From: Hericium rajendrae
Taxonomy: Eukaryota > Basidiomycota > Agaricomycetes > Russulales > Hericiaceae
Direction of reading: 5' to 3'
DNA: 64,000 nt
NCBI GenBank assembly: GCA_033439255.1
Contig: CM065878.1
Coordinates: forward strand, 248,001 to 312,000
Positions within the stretch are counted from its first letter, which is position 1. Every line of letters starts with the position of its first letter. Shown piece by piece: positions 1 to 12,036 of this stretch. The position numbers and the translations under genes were made by a program. The notes beneath the pieces are model-generated. The model did not search any database and was not told the origin of the DNA. It was given only the letters and a program-made list of their open reading frames with translations.

Positions 1-2978
1 CGTTCTTCCAACATATTAGGAATATTCTCAGGGATGAGATTCTCCCAGTATTCTCTACTCTCAAGCATCTGTTGATCACCTAGCCAAACATGGTCATCAC
101 CATCTGTAATAGATCCATCCAAAATGTCATCTTGCTCCTGACCAATCTGCTGAATAGTGCCATTCTGAAACAAATCATATCGATAAAGGGGAATGGTCCG
201 GCGTCGAGTAATTTGTTTCCAAAAGGCTGTTGGAATAAGTCCAACAGCATCAACCAAATGTTTGCAGAGGTGAAAGGCATGATACTTTTGAGCACCACAG
301 TTACACAACCAGATCTTCACATCAACAATGTAAGAATGTTCAGAAAGAGAGATGTTGGACAATTTGAGCCAGGCTTTTTTGAAGTAGTTTTGTGCACTTG
401 TGGCAGCTCGAGATCGACCTGCACGAAATGAATCTTCAAGAGCACCTGCACGCTGCATATATGCAGGTGTAACTTTGGTGCATAAGATATAAACAAGTTG
501 ATCAAGACGAGGTCGAAGAAGATGATGAAGTTGATCATGTTTGAGCTGCTTCCAGAAATTCTCCACATTCATGGTAGTACGAAGTCGAGAAAGAAGACGA
601 GAGGTTGAGCGAGCCCAAAGTGGCCACTGCTTAGATGAGTACCACTGAGTCCACATATAGCCCCAAACTTCTCGAAGACCACGAGTCTTGCAGAAGTGAT
701 ACATCTCATAAACAGCATTTCGATGAATTTGCAAAGCAAGATTCTTGTAATCTGCTAGACGATCTGGCCCAGTGATTTCAAGGCGTTCGGGAAAGATAGG
801 ATGCTGACAGAAATGTTTGGTGAAAAGATGAAGAAGCTGCCGACAATGAGGTGCTGGACAAAATGTGTAGTCATGATCTTTAGAGACTACCTCGCCTGGG
901 TCAAACATCCAGTCAGGAGCATCTTCCTCATCAGAAGATTTGTCTGCATCACAAAGGCGATCCAACTCTGTTAAGAGATCACCAACCTCATCTTGTTTGT
1001 CAGAGGAATCAGCAGGAATTGAGGTATCCTCCATATCTTCAACAGTAGGACCAAAAGAAGTTTCTTCCAACTGCACTTCAGTATTACTAGGATTGGATGA
1101 TTCTTGGATAGCCTGTGAGGAAGTAGAAGTAGGTCAAGCTGGAATATGAATAACAAGTCAAGAGGCAGAGAGAGGAGGAGCATTTTGAAGAACACCATTT
1201 AAGCGAATAGTGAGACGAGGAATTGCTTGTGTTGCAATATATAAGGGATCAGAAGCCTAATAATAATATTAATCACTGAGCTCAATATATCAAAAATTGA
1301 GAGACTTACCCCAACTTCATCTTGCTGACCAATAGGTACAAACTTTTTATCAATGAAAGAGAACTCTGAATGAGCATCTGTAGCATTGTAGAATGCTGGA
1401 GTACGACGTAGAATGGAAAGCCTAGTCTTGACTGCACGAAGAGCATGCCAAAAGCATAACTGATGCTTAGCATCAGGAAAGACTGAACACATGGCATTGA
1501 TTTCTGATCTATCTTTGTCTGAAAGTGTTATAATGGCTTTGACTTTGCACTCTTCACGAAAGTAAACAAGAAATTGCTTTAGAAGTCGCTCCTTGGCACC
1601 TGTATCTGCAGAGGTTGATGATTGAATCATGATATAACCAAGTGGGAGACCAGATCCATATGCCTCTCCAAGAAGTGCATAAAGCTCAAAGCGTGAACCA
1701 TTGGTATTCCCTAAAGATGTTAAGTACTTTTAAAGATAGAAGACATTTCACAAGACTTACAGGCTGAATCAATTGAGATTTCTCTAATCCGTCCACCCCA
1801 TTGAAGAAGAATACAAAAGGCCAAAGCTTTACAGCCATCTTCTTCTTCAATTGGAATTGGCAGAACTGAATATGTTCCAAGTTGGCCTTTTCTTTGACCT
1901 TCTTGAAGAAGAATTTGAGCAGATTGAAACTCATCTTCATGCTGCTTCCATTGAGTACTATTATGGGTAGACCAGATATGATAAACAGATTTTCGAGTAA
2001 AAGCTGGATGAGGATGATCCTTTAAGATAGCCTCCCATAACTGAAATGATCACTCTTGTTAGTAAAATCATAGTTTTAAAAAAAAAACAAGGTAAATACC
2101 TGAGCAGGAGTCAAATTCAGATTGTCTTTGATGAAGTCTTTAACAGAATCAGGAATTGTAATTGAGCAATATGGAACATGGCTCATATGATGCTGTAGTC
2201 GAACTTCCACATTTGATGAGCCTGAATGAAAAACAATATCAAGCCATCCAGAGCAGTAAAACCCTAGCATTCCAGTTTTGTCACGTTGCTTTACAGGATC
2301 AACAGCTGTCTTCTTAGATTTTTTGAGACGTTGAGTCAACTGAGCACAGTGAAAGCGAAAGTGTATGCCAGGATTGCGCTTAAGTGGGAAAGTACGATGA
2401 TAGCTAAATATAATATATTAGTCAATACTAAAAATGAATAAATGTGAGAAACATACAGCCAACGATAATTTGTTAGCTCCCAGATTGACTGAGCTAGTTG
2501 CTTGGCAACTTGATCTTGTTGACCTTTCTCATCTAGAGCTTCACCATCAAAGAATGCTTGCATGAGGCTTGAAACATCCACAATGCATTGGAAATTGAGC
2601 TGATCATCCTGAGCAGAAAGTGTTGTCATAAACTGATCAAGTGAAAGAACAGATAGATTTTCGAGATCCTATGATACTTTTTAGTAATGTGTAGCATTAA
2701 AAGGATATATATACTTCATCATCCTCATCCTCATCCTTATCTTCATCATCTTCAGTATCATTATGTGATCTCTTCTGCCTAGCAACACGCTCCTTTTGAA
2801 TTGCAGACTGTCGTTCACTACACTGTGAGCATGCAGTTTTGACTTGTCCTTTGGTCTTGCCCTTGATAGCAATACTAAAAGCAGAAAGAGGTAAGATTTT
2901 ATGACATTTCTGGCATTTCTGAGTGTTTCCACTATCAACAGAAGCCTGGCTTATGTCAGAAGAAGCAGTAGACATCAT
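1..2978 (-). CDS. MULE transposase (MULE1), multi-exon, C-terminus off window
   Basis: Cut-and-paste transposase acting in the nucleus on its own TIRs. Starting from the ATG at 2978, exons encode an N-terminal Cys pair domain (CQKCHK ... CSQC), an acidic DEDEDDE run, then the DDE core: first Asp in ISIDSA (near 1760), second in SDKDRSEINAMCSVFPDAKHQ (near 1480-1530) followed by CFWHALRAVK, the usual MULE C/H motif. The C-terminal half holds a SWIM zinc finger, CNCGAQKYHAFHLCKHLV (near 240-300). At least five short introns have GTA/GTG...AG ends. One TGA interrupts the frame at 1134-1136 where MULE2 has Arg. MULE2 covers the missing C-terminus. Family assignment is firm; activity is unlikely with the stop. 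Confidence 0.88.
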
Positions 2979-3429
2979 GATATAAAGTTTCTTGAAGATA
3001 AAGACAAAAAGTTATCCAAAAGACAACAAAGGGAGCAGAATTGTCCAAAAGACAGAAACACTCAGGAAACTAGACAGGACTGGCCAGAAGACACTGAAGA
3101 TAAGCAGAGTGATGATGTGGCAGGAAGCAAAGTTTTCAATGTGGCAGTGCTGGTCATTCAGTCATTATATCATAACTTATTATTGATTTTTGCAGTATTT
3201 TACCTTTCTAACTTTGCTTATATACATCAGAACAAATATCTATACTTCAGATAAAACAATATACAATTTTCCCCGATTTTATACGATTTTATTCAGGCCA
3301 GAAACAGGGTCAGCAAGTATTTCGAAGGCAGAGGTAAGCCGCGCGTCCGAAATAGGCAGTTGGGACGACGCGCGGGAAAGCGTCACGTGACGATGCGGCG
3401 CATAACGTGGTGGGAGGATTGCATTCAGT
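1..3429 (-). mobile_element. MULE1: Mutator-like DNA transposon, 5' part; 3' end lies outside the window
   Basis: The right end is placed at 3429 because the last bases (GGATTGCATTCAGT) match the TIR tip of MULE2 (GGATTGCATTCACT at 29515-29528) after a similar run of 'tttatacgattttatt'. The transposase gene reads leftward from 2978. The C-terminal ~100 codons and the other TIR are left of base 1. Family known: MULEs make 8-11 bp target duplications, which cannot be tested here with one end only. It has no large insertion inside the window, so it is the better template for reading MULE2. Confidence 0.85.
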
Positions 3430-4757
3430 GGCGTATCCATGTCTGGCGGGGTGTGGCGGGAACTAAAGGTGGATATGTCACAGGCGTGATTTATGTAATC
3501 ACAGTTGATTTCATAGGTAGGAAGGCGCGAAAATTATGGACAATGCAGTATAATTAAAATAGTGAATAAATCTACGGCAGAATTTCTCGAGATGATCTGT
3601 ATTTCCTGTGGTAACGTGGGCAACGATCTCCTCCGAAAAGCCAGCCGACATCTTTGATCAACGATGGGAAGTATCCGTCTCCGCTCTCCGATTGACCACT
3701 GAAATTGAAGGATAGCGTGTGCTTGTCGCAGAAGCGACGGCTGCTATGAGCGCAATATCCCCATTGTTGTTATCATCTGGATGAAGGGAGATGCACGTGT
3801 GGGAGGCGATTCAGTTGGACGTAGTAGACATGTCAGTCTAATAGACACAATACGAGTATACTTGTCAAGTCTATAGACTGTGGCCTACTTCCGGCCCAAG
3901 TAAAGACATACGACTTTATCTGTACGACGAATACAGGTAAAGTTGTCATCTACACGGCCAAGTGGTTCAGAAGGCCGTAGGATGGCCTAAATGATAAGGC
4001 CTGAGGAAGGCGTGAACGCGATCCTGAGTGCAGAAAAGTCCCGCGATCTGCGGGGTGAACGGAAGTTGCAGGAACGGCTAAGACGGCTTCTGACCTACGC
4101 GATTAGCCGAGGACGTCCGTAGGATGGTTTGAGTCCATCCTGAGGTTGACTTTCGCTACACACGCATGACAAACCCGCCTAAGCGGGCAGCCGAGATCGA
4201 TACAGGGAAGAGATGGGGACGGGCGACAAAAAGCCCAAATTTCCCACAAAAATTATGCACAGCGGAAGGATCAAACGTATGACCTTAACAAACCTATAAG
4301 TGCAACGAAGACCACTAAACTACAATGCCTTGTATATTTTTCAAGGGATATATATTATGACAGCGTATTTAGCCTTCCTGCCCACTGTAGAGTCGACTTA
4401 ACCAAAATTTCATGGCTTTCGTCTCTGGCGATTTGTGGCTCCGAAACCTTTCACCGTTGCCGGTGGCTCTGAGCATCATTTTTTAGGCACGTCACACCGC
4501 GAACCCTCGGTTGAAGCGAAATCCATCCTGAGGACGGCCTGAGCTCTATCCTGAGGCTGCTTGGCTATAGAACCTCGGATAGTATTTACTTGCCGCCAAA
4601 GTCATCTCTGTCTCGAGCCGTCGCATTGATGGGATCCATTTGCTGGATAGGTGGCGTGTGAGACTGAGTTTAACCGTACTTGTAGACTTTTTTTAAAAAC
4701 GTTCCGGTCAACCTACGGACGTCTGAACCACTTGGCTGTGTATACGGATCTAACCAT
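3430..4757. other. Intergenic stretch with an inverted pair of tRNA-like boxes; no gene seen
   Basis: No ORF or family recognised. A near-identical ~30-bp segment occurs in inverted orientation at about 3950-3981 and 4695-4732; both read GCCAAGTGGTTCAGA followed by a CCGTAGG, an A-box-like tRNA core. Between them 'GTAGGATGG' and 'tccatcctgagg' phrases recur. This looks like a small non-autonomous element of about 0.8 kb whose right end touches the KDZ terminus at 4758. It is the only part left of the KDZ element that is not MULE1. Confidence 0.4.
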
Positions 4758-5719
4758 ACTATGACCCTTCGGGCCGCATAAAATAAACACTTTGCGTGGA
4801 GTCGAACCAAAGACCAAAGGGATCAAGAGTACTGGTGTCCAAGGAGCGTGAACCACTCAGCCATACTGACTGATATTAGTGAGTCAATTGTATATCTAAT
4901 AAATAGCAGCAAGGTCTTCCAGGAGCACTGATCCATTGGTGGATCTGTACGGATCTTTGTGTCCTTTGCTGCATACGAGTAGGTACTATCGCACATCGTC
5001 TATCTATACAGATACATCGGTACATACGAATGTATCGGTATATACGACTACATAAATATACACGAATATATCAGTACTACATTTGTACATATGAATATAG
5101 CGGTATACGACTACATCGGTATACACAAATACATCAGTACTACATACAGATGTACTTGTAAATACAGCTTTACCTGTACAGACTGCTTCATCTGTACAAT
5201 GCTCAGAGTACGGCTTTATCGGTATTGTGTGTGTTACCGATCCCCTCATACCAGCGCCGTGCTGTGGTTGCCTTGTGGATCTCATTGATCACTTGTTGAC
5301 AAGCACTCAGTATCCGAACATGCGAATGAGATGCCCGTATACAATGCACTACAAGAAAGCGGGATAGCATTGCAAAGCACTGACAAAAGCCTGATGAAAA
5401 CAAAACAAGAACCATCATTTATATGTAATGCCCATTGTTCTCCTCATCCGCGAGTTGTCCTAGCCCACCTGCTGGGTGTCCTGATTGTCATCGCGGCCCC
5501 CTTACCCTTCAACCTCCTCCACTTCCTCGATAACCTGGAGGCCCCACGGCATCGCCAAAATCAGCGCACCAGGGTTCTCAGCCCTGATGTTGTCAACATG
5601 CAATCCGGTCGTTAATGTATGGCACTCACCATTCATCAATGCCATCGTCGATGCTGTCCTCGCTGCTGTCCTCACCGTCGTCCTCGCCACCATCCTCACC
5701 CTCACTGTCATCCTTGCCA
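4758..5719 (+). repeat. Left terminal inverted repeat of the KDZ element (first part)
   Basis: Complementary in order to 62343-63305: the ACTATGACCC tip, a tRNA-like unit, short tandem phrases rich in 'gtacagat/catcggta' (4980-5170), 'cattgatcacttgttg' (5282-5297), and a CCTGGAGGCCCCA segment near 5540. The target site of MULE2 (ATCCTTGCCA, 5710-5719) falls inside it, and the repeat resumes after MULE2 at 29529. ORFs here are shadows. Confidence 0.8.
4798..4868 (-). other. tRNA-like (Leu/Ser-type) A-box/B-box unit in the left KDZ TIR
   Basis: Read on the minus strand: A box TGGCTGAGTGGTTC (4850-4863) and B box GGTTCGACTCC (4798-4808), spaced as in a class II tRNA. The sequence that should close the acceptor stem does not pair, so this is tRNA-derived and not a working tRNA gene. 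The same unit sits in the right TIR. It could serve as an internal RNA polymerase III promoter reading outward (inference). Confidence 0.6.
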
Positions 5720-5960
5720 AGTGAATGCAATCCTCCCAACGCGTTTTCCTTCGCTTTAGGGCATGTGACCGACGCGCGTCGTCGCGCCTTCCTTTTTCGG
5801 CAGCGCGTCATGTTCCTCGCCTCTAGCAGGCTTTCAGCCACGTATTTCGCCTGTTTAAAATGTAATAAAATCGTATAAAATGGGAGAAAAATCGAATATG
5901 TTGAATAGTCGATTATGTAATCAGATATGAGTCAAACTTTGCAAGTGAGTACTGATTCAT
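5720..5960 (+). repeat. MULE2 terminal inverted repeat, left copy
   Basis: Matches the complement of 29288-29528 nearly throughout. This copy keeps several CpG sites (gacgcgcgtcgg-type on its complement) that are TG or CA in the other copy. Confidence 0.92.
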
Positions 5961-6003
5961 GATAGAAATCAGGATAATCTCTAAATGTCTATCTTCTCTA
6001 TAG

Positions 6004-6184
6004 CTAAGTCCTGTCACTAGGCCCTCTGATCTGATAACCCATAATGTTCCTAGCACTTCTGTTAGTAGAAGCATCAGTCCCCCAAGTATTTGGTCGAGTT
6101 CTTCCTGTTTCTTCTAGCTTTCGAATGTCTTCGACAAATTTTTCCACATCTCTTCCAAATCCTGGTCTTGTAATGTGAGAGAGG
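6004..6184 (-). pseudogene. MULE2 transposase, C-terminal piece
   Basis: Complement reads LEEMWKNLSKTFEKLEETG then RTRPNTWGTDASTNRSARN and IMGYQIRGPSDRT, ending in TAG at 6006-6004. This is the tail of the MULE2 transposase, cut from the rest by element A1 (6185-22982), across which the target AGG is duplicated. It shows what the C-terminus missing from MULE1 should look like. Confidence 0.75.
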
Positions 6185-6539
6185 CATCTGAGAAAAAGGA
6201 TTTTTATATAGCAGCAAGTCCTATTATAAGCCCTATCAATGAGCTATAGAGGCTATGAGGCAGAACTGTCTGGCTATGGAGAGCTATGAGAGCTATGATA
6301 GGCCCTATAGCATGAGGTGTCAAATACATAGGGTGTTACAGCCTCTATAGCCAGGGGTGTCAAATGTATAGGAGTATCATACTTACTTAAGGAAAGTATA
6401 GATACTATGGCTACTATATTCACTATTGTCAGCTAGCAAGGCACTCAAGATGTTGAAGCAAAAATTTTCTTATATTCAAGGTATACTACCACAGACAAGG
6501 GTACTACCACTAACTACCTAGTAGGTAACAACTCTGGGG

Positions 6540-8570
6540 CACAGGGGTACAGCCATGAGCGGGTAAGCGAGAACCTGCGTGAGCAGGCCGGAGGCATCGG
6601 ACAGGCGCGCACTGTCCGGGCGCGCGAGCGAGCACGGACAGGCGCGCACTCGTGCGGGTAAGCGCGCGCTGTCAGACGTGCGATTGCATGCACTCGGTGC
6701 GATGCGATGCTCGTGCATCGCATGCGGGATGGCATGCGCACGCTGGACGTGAGCGGAGCCGCTACTAAATTTATAACGACTACTATTATAATAGCCCAAA
6801 CCATGTAACGACAATAACTATTATGCACTAACAGCTCCTATTAGCCTTATAGCTTTATCTAATAGGGATTTCGTGGGGTGTGCGTGCGCACACGCTCTAT
6901 GCAATCAGGGCGATAATCTAATCTAATCTAATCTAATCCCCCGCCTCCCGCCCCGCGCGCTCGCAGCTATGCGCCCGCGCCTGCGGGCCCACAGAGGCAT
7001 GCACGCATAGTCGGGGCCTCGGTCCTCGTGCATAGTCGGGACCGTTGCTGCGTGGTCGCACGGCCGCCGAGACTCCTGCGCGTTGCTGCACAACACCCAC
7101 GCCGTCGCTGGGGCATTCCGCGGGCGGGTGCTGGCATTCAGCGCGGGTGCTGCGAGTGGGTGGGGGAAAAGGACAGCGCGCCGCCGTTGTTGCGTGACGG
7201 TCGTGGGTGTTGGCAGCGCGTATGGGCCCGCGCATGGCGCCGCGCACACCCAAGCGCGGGTGTTGGCCACGCGTCCATATCGTTGTACGCGGGTGTATAC
7301 GTGTCCGGGGGCGTGTTGTGCGCGCTTCTGCGCGTGTCGGACGTGTGTGGAGGTGGGCGGACGGCTGCGGTGGGCCGTGGAGGGCGTGGAAGGGCGGCGG
7401 AGAGGGCGGCGGATGCGGGTGACGGCGGGAAAAGGGTGCGCGCGGAGAAAGGGACGCGCGAAGAGCGAGGAAGCGGGCGAGTATGCGAAGAGGACGGGCA
7501 GGAGAGGGTGAGAGGCTGGAGAGCGAGTCGCGCACGAGCTTTGCCGCGGCTCGGAAACGGCCGAGCGGCGGTGGCTGAAAGCCCGAGAAGCCCGATCCTC
7601 GAGGAGAGGGTGCTGCACGATTTCTGCACGGTATTGTCCCTAAAGCTTAGTGTAGATGTGTACTTAGTACAGCCTCGTACATACACTAACATATGCCCCA
7701 ACTTATCTAAAAAACTGATGCCCCAGATACGACATTTCAAGCAATACAGAGCATTGTTAAAGCCAAAATAAGCGATTTATGTTAACCCTACAGTAACCCT
7801 ACCTCGTATTTCCTGTAGTATAGACTTCACTACAGCAAGTTCTGCTTATCTATCTGAGCGAAAAATATTATGTTCTTGTAAGAAATGTAAATACGAAGTC
7901 TGATATTTTTCGGACTTGATTTCAGAGCTTGAGGCCTGAAATACACACGAAATAACTGTTCATGGAGCCGAAAACACATGTATTTGATTAGATCTCAAAG
8001 AGCTAGGCTACTAAAATTTACCATAAAGTCGTAATACATACATAACATATGCCCCAACTTATCTAAAAAACCCGATACATGATAGGGACAAAATGTGCTG
8101 CACAATTGCAGCTCGAATCTGGTGCCCGGACAGCTCTCGACGCGTTCAGCATTAAGGACAAGCGCCGTACATTTGGTACGTGCTTATCTGTTTCTCGCCG
8201 ATTTCTCTCCTGCACTTCGTTCTATTCATACAGAACTTGGCATTTAATTTCATTATCACTACTATCTACATGTCATGTAATATTCGTACACTTTAATCGA
8301 ATTTATCTCGCATGCTCGGTGACATGTTCGGCAACTGCCGAACCGTGCCACAAGGCTCGGGTTGAGGCTCACCGTGTCCTCCTCTCATCGATCGGGTGCT
8401 CTTCGAGGCTCAAAAGCCCCTCGTTTGTACGTCGTTTTCTTCTTCTATTCGTTTTCTTACTGTTTCTAACTAAAATCTACTCATTTTAGCCTCACAACAC
8501 GTGCTCGACGGACGTCACCGCCGTCGACCCCCCTTCCTCGCGCTTCTAACTGCGCGCCCGACATCTTCCG
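6540..8570 (-). mobile_element. B4: partial family B element in reverse orientation
   Basis: Carries, on the complement, the family B AT-rich centre (7630-8480) with the TTCGGCAACTGCCGAA palindrome (8328-8343) and the GC-rich second arm (6540-7630). A ~29-bp phrase containing GCATGCGGGATGGC and TGCGCACGCTGGA stands at both 6720-6750 and 8570-8600, marking the limits of an insertion or a recombination. The first arm is short. Limits are approximate. A second internal repeat, 'atgccccaacttatctaaaa', occurs at 7693 and 8050. Confidence 0.45.
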
Positions 8571-8579
8571 CATGCGGGA

Positions 8580-9560
8580 TGGCGTGCGCACGCTGGAGAG
8601 GCCGTCCGGGGCGTCTGAGCGCAACCGGATCTCCCGCGGGTTTGCGCGCCGTGTACGGCCGTGTCCGAGCCTGTGCGGACGTGCGTGGCTGCACGGTCGC
8701 GTGTGTGAGTACGTGCGCGCGCTGGGAGGCCATTCGGCGCGCGCACAGCCACGTATCGTGTCCGCGGGCGTGCACGACCAGACCGCAGCGCGCACTGCAG
8801 CACGTGCGGCGAACGTGCGCAACGAGCACGCGCGCACGGTGAGCGCGTGTTGCCGACGGCGCGGGCGTGCTGGCGCGTACAGCTCATGTGGAGGGGTCGG
8901 GAATTGGTCATGTGCGTGCGAGGGGCACAGAGGGCGCGGCCGGCCGGGCAAGACGGCGACGAGGTGCAGCGGCGGTGGCGGTGTCAAGGAGATACGTGGC
9001 GGGCTCGCGAGTAGAGCGTGCGCGCTCAGTCGGGGCCTCACGCAGGCTTGCACACTGCGTCGCCATGCACGATCGCCATGGGAGGCGTGCATGCGCTGGC
9101 TAGGCCGTCTCACGGGTGTGCGTGGCTGGGCGCGCCTAGCCACGTGTCGTGGCCGCGGGCGTGTTGTCGATGGCGAGGAGGTGGTGGTGCGCGGGGTTGG
9201 TAAGTCTGGTGAGCCCGCACGGATCTGTTGAGGACATGCGGGTGTTGTTGAGAGGATGCGAGGGCGCGGGTGAACGACATCATGCCCCGTTGCCACGGCA
9301 ACGAGGCACGACGACGTGGACGCAGACGCCGTCGTCAGTGCACGGAGCGTGGGAGGTGGGAGGCGGGAGGCTCGTGGATGTGGACATGGATGTGGGCGTG
9401 GGCGTAGGCGTGGGGTAGGTGACGCACAGTGGGTCAGGGCTGCCGGCGACGTGTTTGAGAAGCGGGCGTTGCGCTGACGAGGCAGCGGAAAGAAGGCGAC
9501 ATGGCAGAAAGATGGCGACGGGGGAGGGGAAGTCGAGTGAGGCATCGCGGAAGTGGAAGA
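8580..9560. other. GC-rich core of A1; long open frames here are not believed
   Basis: Open frames of up to 425 codons exist on both strands because stop codons are rare at this GC content. The products are Arg/Ala/Pro/His-rich with no domain, and reading frames are not kept between copies of family A (compare 17230-18190, 24900-26040, 48900-50130, 58260-59230). The one conserved spot is the palindrome GTTGCCACGGCAAC at 9289-9302. Confidence 0.6.
9289..9302. promoter_or_regulatory. RFX X-box-like palindrome in A1
   Basis: GTTGCCACGGCAAC differs by one base from the perfect RFX-family site GTTGCCATGGCAAC. The same site stands at 25710-25723 (A3) and 41668-41681 (A5, ATTGCCATGGCAAC). Binding is inference. 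Confidence 0.45.
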
Positions 9561-9564
9561 ACGA

Positions 9565-9600
9565 GAGAGTATCGCTCGTTCTCGAACGGGCGATACTCTC
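9565..9600. other. Family A hairpin, A1 copy
   Basis: Inverted repeat GAGAGTATCGC ... GCGATACTCTC with an inner TCGTTC/GAACG(G) stem. On the minus strand it lies directly after a 45-50 nt intron-like segment (GTAAGT ... TACTAAC ... AAG, 9601-9647). Present in A1, A2, A3, A5, A6 and A7. Confidence 0.75.
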
Positions 9601-10029
9601 TTTGTTAGTATGAAGAATGCTAATAAAAAGTTTATTTTACTTACCTTGATCCCTCTTCGCCCTATCGAGACTCTCCTGCGTTCGATGCGACGAGTCAGTG
9701 AGTAGACTAGACGAACGGCGGAGGGATGAGAGGAGAGGAGGCTGGTGGTATGAGACAAGTATGAGTCGAACTTCGACGCGCCTTCGGTGCTTCAGCTACC
9801 GAACGCGCGCGAGTTCGAACATTTCGAGCCTGGTAAATCAAATAAAACACGATAAATTCTGAAAAAAAGAGAACATGCATAATTGATCTATTACATCGAA
9901 TTGGATGAGGTGAGTATCTAACTGAGTTACTATACTGGGTAACAAAGTGAACGTAGCAAAATCTGGCACTTAGCCTCTGACATGACTGCTCGGCAGCGAC
10001 CGGCCCGGTCTCGGCAGCCACATTTGGCG

Positions 10030-10060
10030 CTCCGCTCGCCATGTCTATATAAGGCATGCG
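10030..10060 (+). promoter_or_regulatory. TATA promoter of A1
   Basis: TCTATATAAGGCATGCGCGAC at 10043-10063, equivalent to CGTATATAAGGCTCGCGCGAC in A2 and A3. The DIRS-like element begins about 40 bp downstream, so transcription from here would now enter it. Confidence 0.6.
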
Positions 10061-10344
10061 CGACTCGCTTTCTCTCTCTCTTTCTGCTGCAAAAACCCAG
10101 TCGAGCTTGTGAGACGGAGGTTTTTGCGAGGGCTAGCTAAGACCAATAAGAAGTGAGGCAAACTGAGCGGCCCGCTCTAGGCTGACGCCCGCAGGAGGAG
10201 GAAAGAGCGGGACGTGCAGGAAGAGAGTTCCCACGCTCCTTCACTCCTCCTCCTGCCTCGTGTCGTGGTGCTGCACCCGACTTTTTTCATTCTCGTCTTT
10301 TTCACGCATACGATTTCATCGATCAACCATTCAATACACTCAGC

Positions 10345-12036
10345 ATGCCGGAAGGAACCACCATCGAGACTAATGGTACTGCCCTGCCTGATAGATCTTC
10401 CAGATCTCCCTCGGGATCTCCAGAACCTTCGCGACAGTCATCTCTGGAACAGAGCAACCACTCAACAACTCCACCGACTAACCCCATTCAGACTTTTATC
10501 AACACGCTCTCAGGAGCTTCTTTACCCGGTGGAGCCGGATCTTCTTCTTCGACACCACTCACACAACTTTTTAGTAATCTCCCAGCTGACCAACAGCAAC
10601 TAGTCAATAGTCCAACTCAATACCATTTTATTCACCCATTTTATTTGTCCTCCCTGACAACGAAGCAGTGATAGGCGACGAAGCGAGTCGCTTATGCAGG
10701 TGGAGATCGAGATTGCTGTGTGCTCCCTCTGACGATATTGAGAGCGGAACTTCTCCGATTTTCGAGTTTTCACCGCCAATTCAACATAGGAGCCATGTAG
10801 GACATTCTATGTCACTTGAGCTGATCGTCGTGGCGTAATCCAAGCTCATCCAGAGAGGAGAGCAACATCTGTGTCGGATCTGAAGATCGGCCTACTTTCA
10901 CGTATCGATCCAGCTCGCTTTTGCCGACATCCCTGACGAAATAAAATGGGCGAAATAAAATGGTATTGAGTTGGGCTAATATCTTGGCTTCTCACATGGC
11001 TTCCGAGTGCGTGGCTACACTTGCAGCATCTGGCGCTCTAGGTTCTGCCCCCTCCGCGATGCAGGCTCCCGTGACTACAGCGGCACCCGCAGCCCCGGCA
11101 CTCAGGATCTTAAAGGAATCTGACGAAACCGCCTTAACCACCATTGAGCGCCCGATCTCGATCCCGGAAGAGATTGGGACACTTTTCCAAGAGGGGATGT
11201 ATCTCCCAATCCATTTATTTACACGCGCCAATCTCCGCGTCATCACCGAGAATCGAAGCACTATGATGAAGAAGCACCGGATCGGCAACGGGAACACATC
11301 CCTGTTAGACTTCGGACACCCATCCCTAGGCAAGGAAATGGACCTGAACCTGGTGCTTTGGATGGAAGCTTGGGCGAATTATTTACTGTTCCTTGAATCA
11401 CACGCGGAACCTGCAGTTCAGGCACGCTGGCACCATCACCATGAGGCCCTATGCGCCAAAGAAGAATGTGACTTCGCCTTTCCCGCCATTCTCGCCTTCG
11501 ACATGGCTGAAAGGCGTGCTTACAATGAGCAGCAATTTACGCATGATGACACTCAGTGGAACTTGCGTTTCCTCGCAGAGATGAACAAGTATCATGATTT
11601 CGAGTTTAATCGACGCTTACAGGACTTCTCGAGGCGAGATGCTGGACACGTCCCTCGCGAACGCGTGGCCTCTTCGTCCTCCTCGACATCGTGTTTTGCT
11701 CCCTACGGCCGCGATCGTAATCAGCCCTTTTCCGCAGGCAAACCCCGCTCCTCGGCCACGGGGTCCTGCCTCATCTGCGATCGGCCAGGACACTACGCCC
11801 AGGATTGCAACCAGAAGACTACTGCCGGTCATCGCCCCGTCATTGCCCAGTTCGAAAAGAACCTTCCCCACATTCTCGTCGGCACCAAAGAAGACAAGCT
11901 GCAATTCTGCATCGGCTTCAACGTCGGAGGTCCCGACAAGTGCTGTCCTGGCACCCACGGCACCAATGTCAAACACGCATGTTCCATCTGTGGTGACCAC
12001 AGTCACCATGCCGGCGTCTGCTCCGTCACTGCTTGA
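10345..12036 (+). pseudogene. gag-like region of the DIRS-like element
   Basis: The stretch 10960-12036 encodes a 358-residue protein ending in a zinc knuckle, CLICDRPGHYAQDC (C-x2-C-x4-H-x4-C), and a further Cys/His cluster (CSICGDHSHHAGVC). Zinc-knuckle gag-like proteins bind element RNA. A short Ser/Thr/Pro-rich frame (10345-10671) lies upstream. Treated as part of a fossil element. Confidence 0.75.

Noticed and set aside
4798-4868. Functional tRNA-Leu or tRNA-Ser gene
   Set aside because: A and B boxes are good but the acceptor stem and anticodon arm do not fold.
5485-5724. Ser/Leu-rich or Glu/Asp-rich proteins at 5485-5841 and 29370-29739
   Set aside because: Low-complexity triplet runs in the KDZ TIR and MULE2 TIR joins; they cross the element border.
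8481-9758. 425-codon open frame on the minus strand, and similar long frames at 14926-15962, 37896-39270, 40018-41231 and 41542-42793
   Set aside because: GC-rich DNA with few stop codons; products are Arg/Ala/Pro/His-rich without domains, frames overlap on both strands, and none is kept between copies of the same family.
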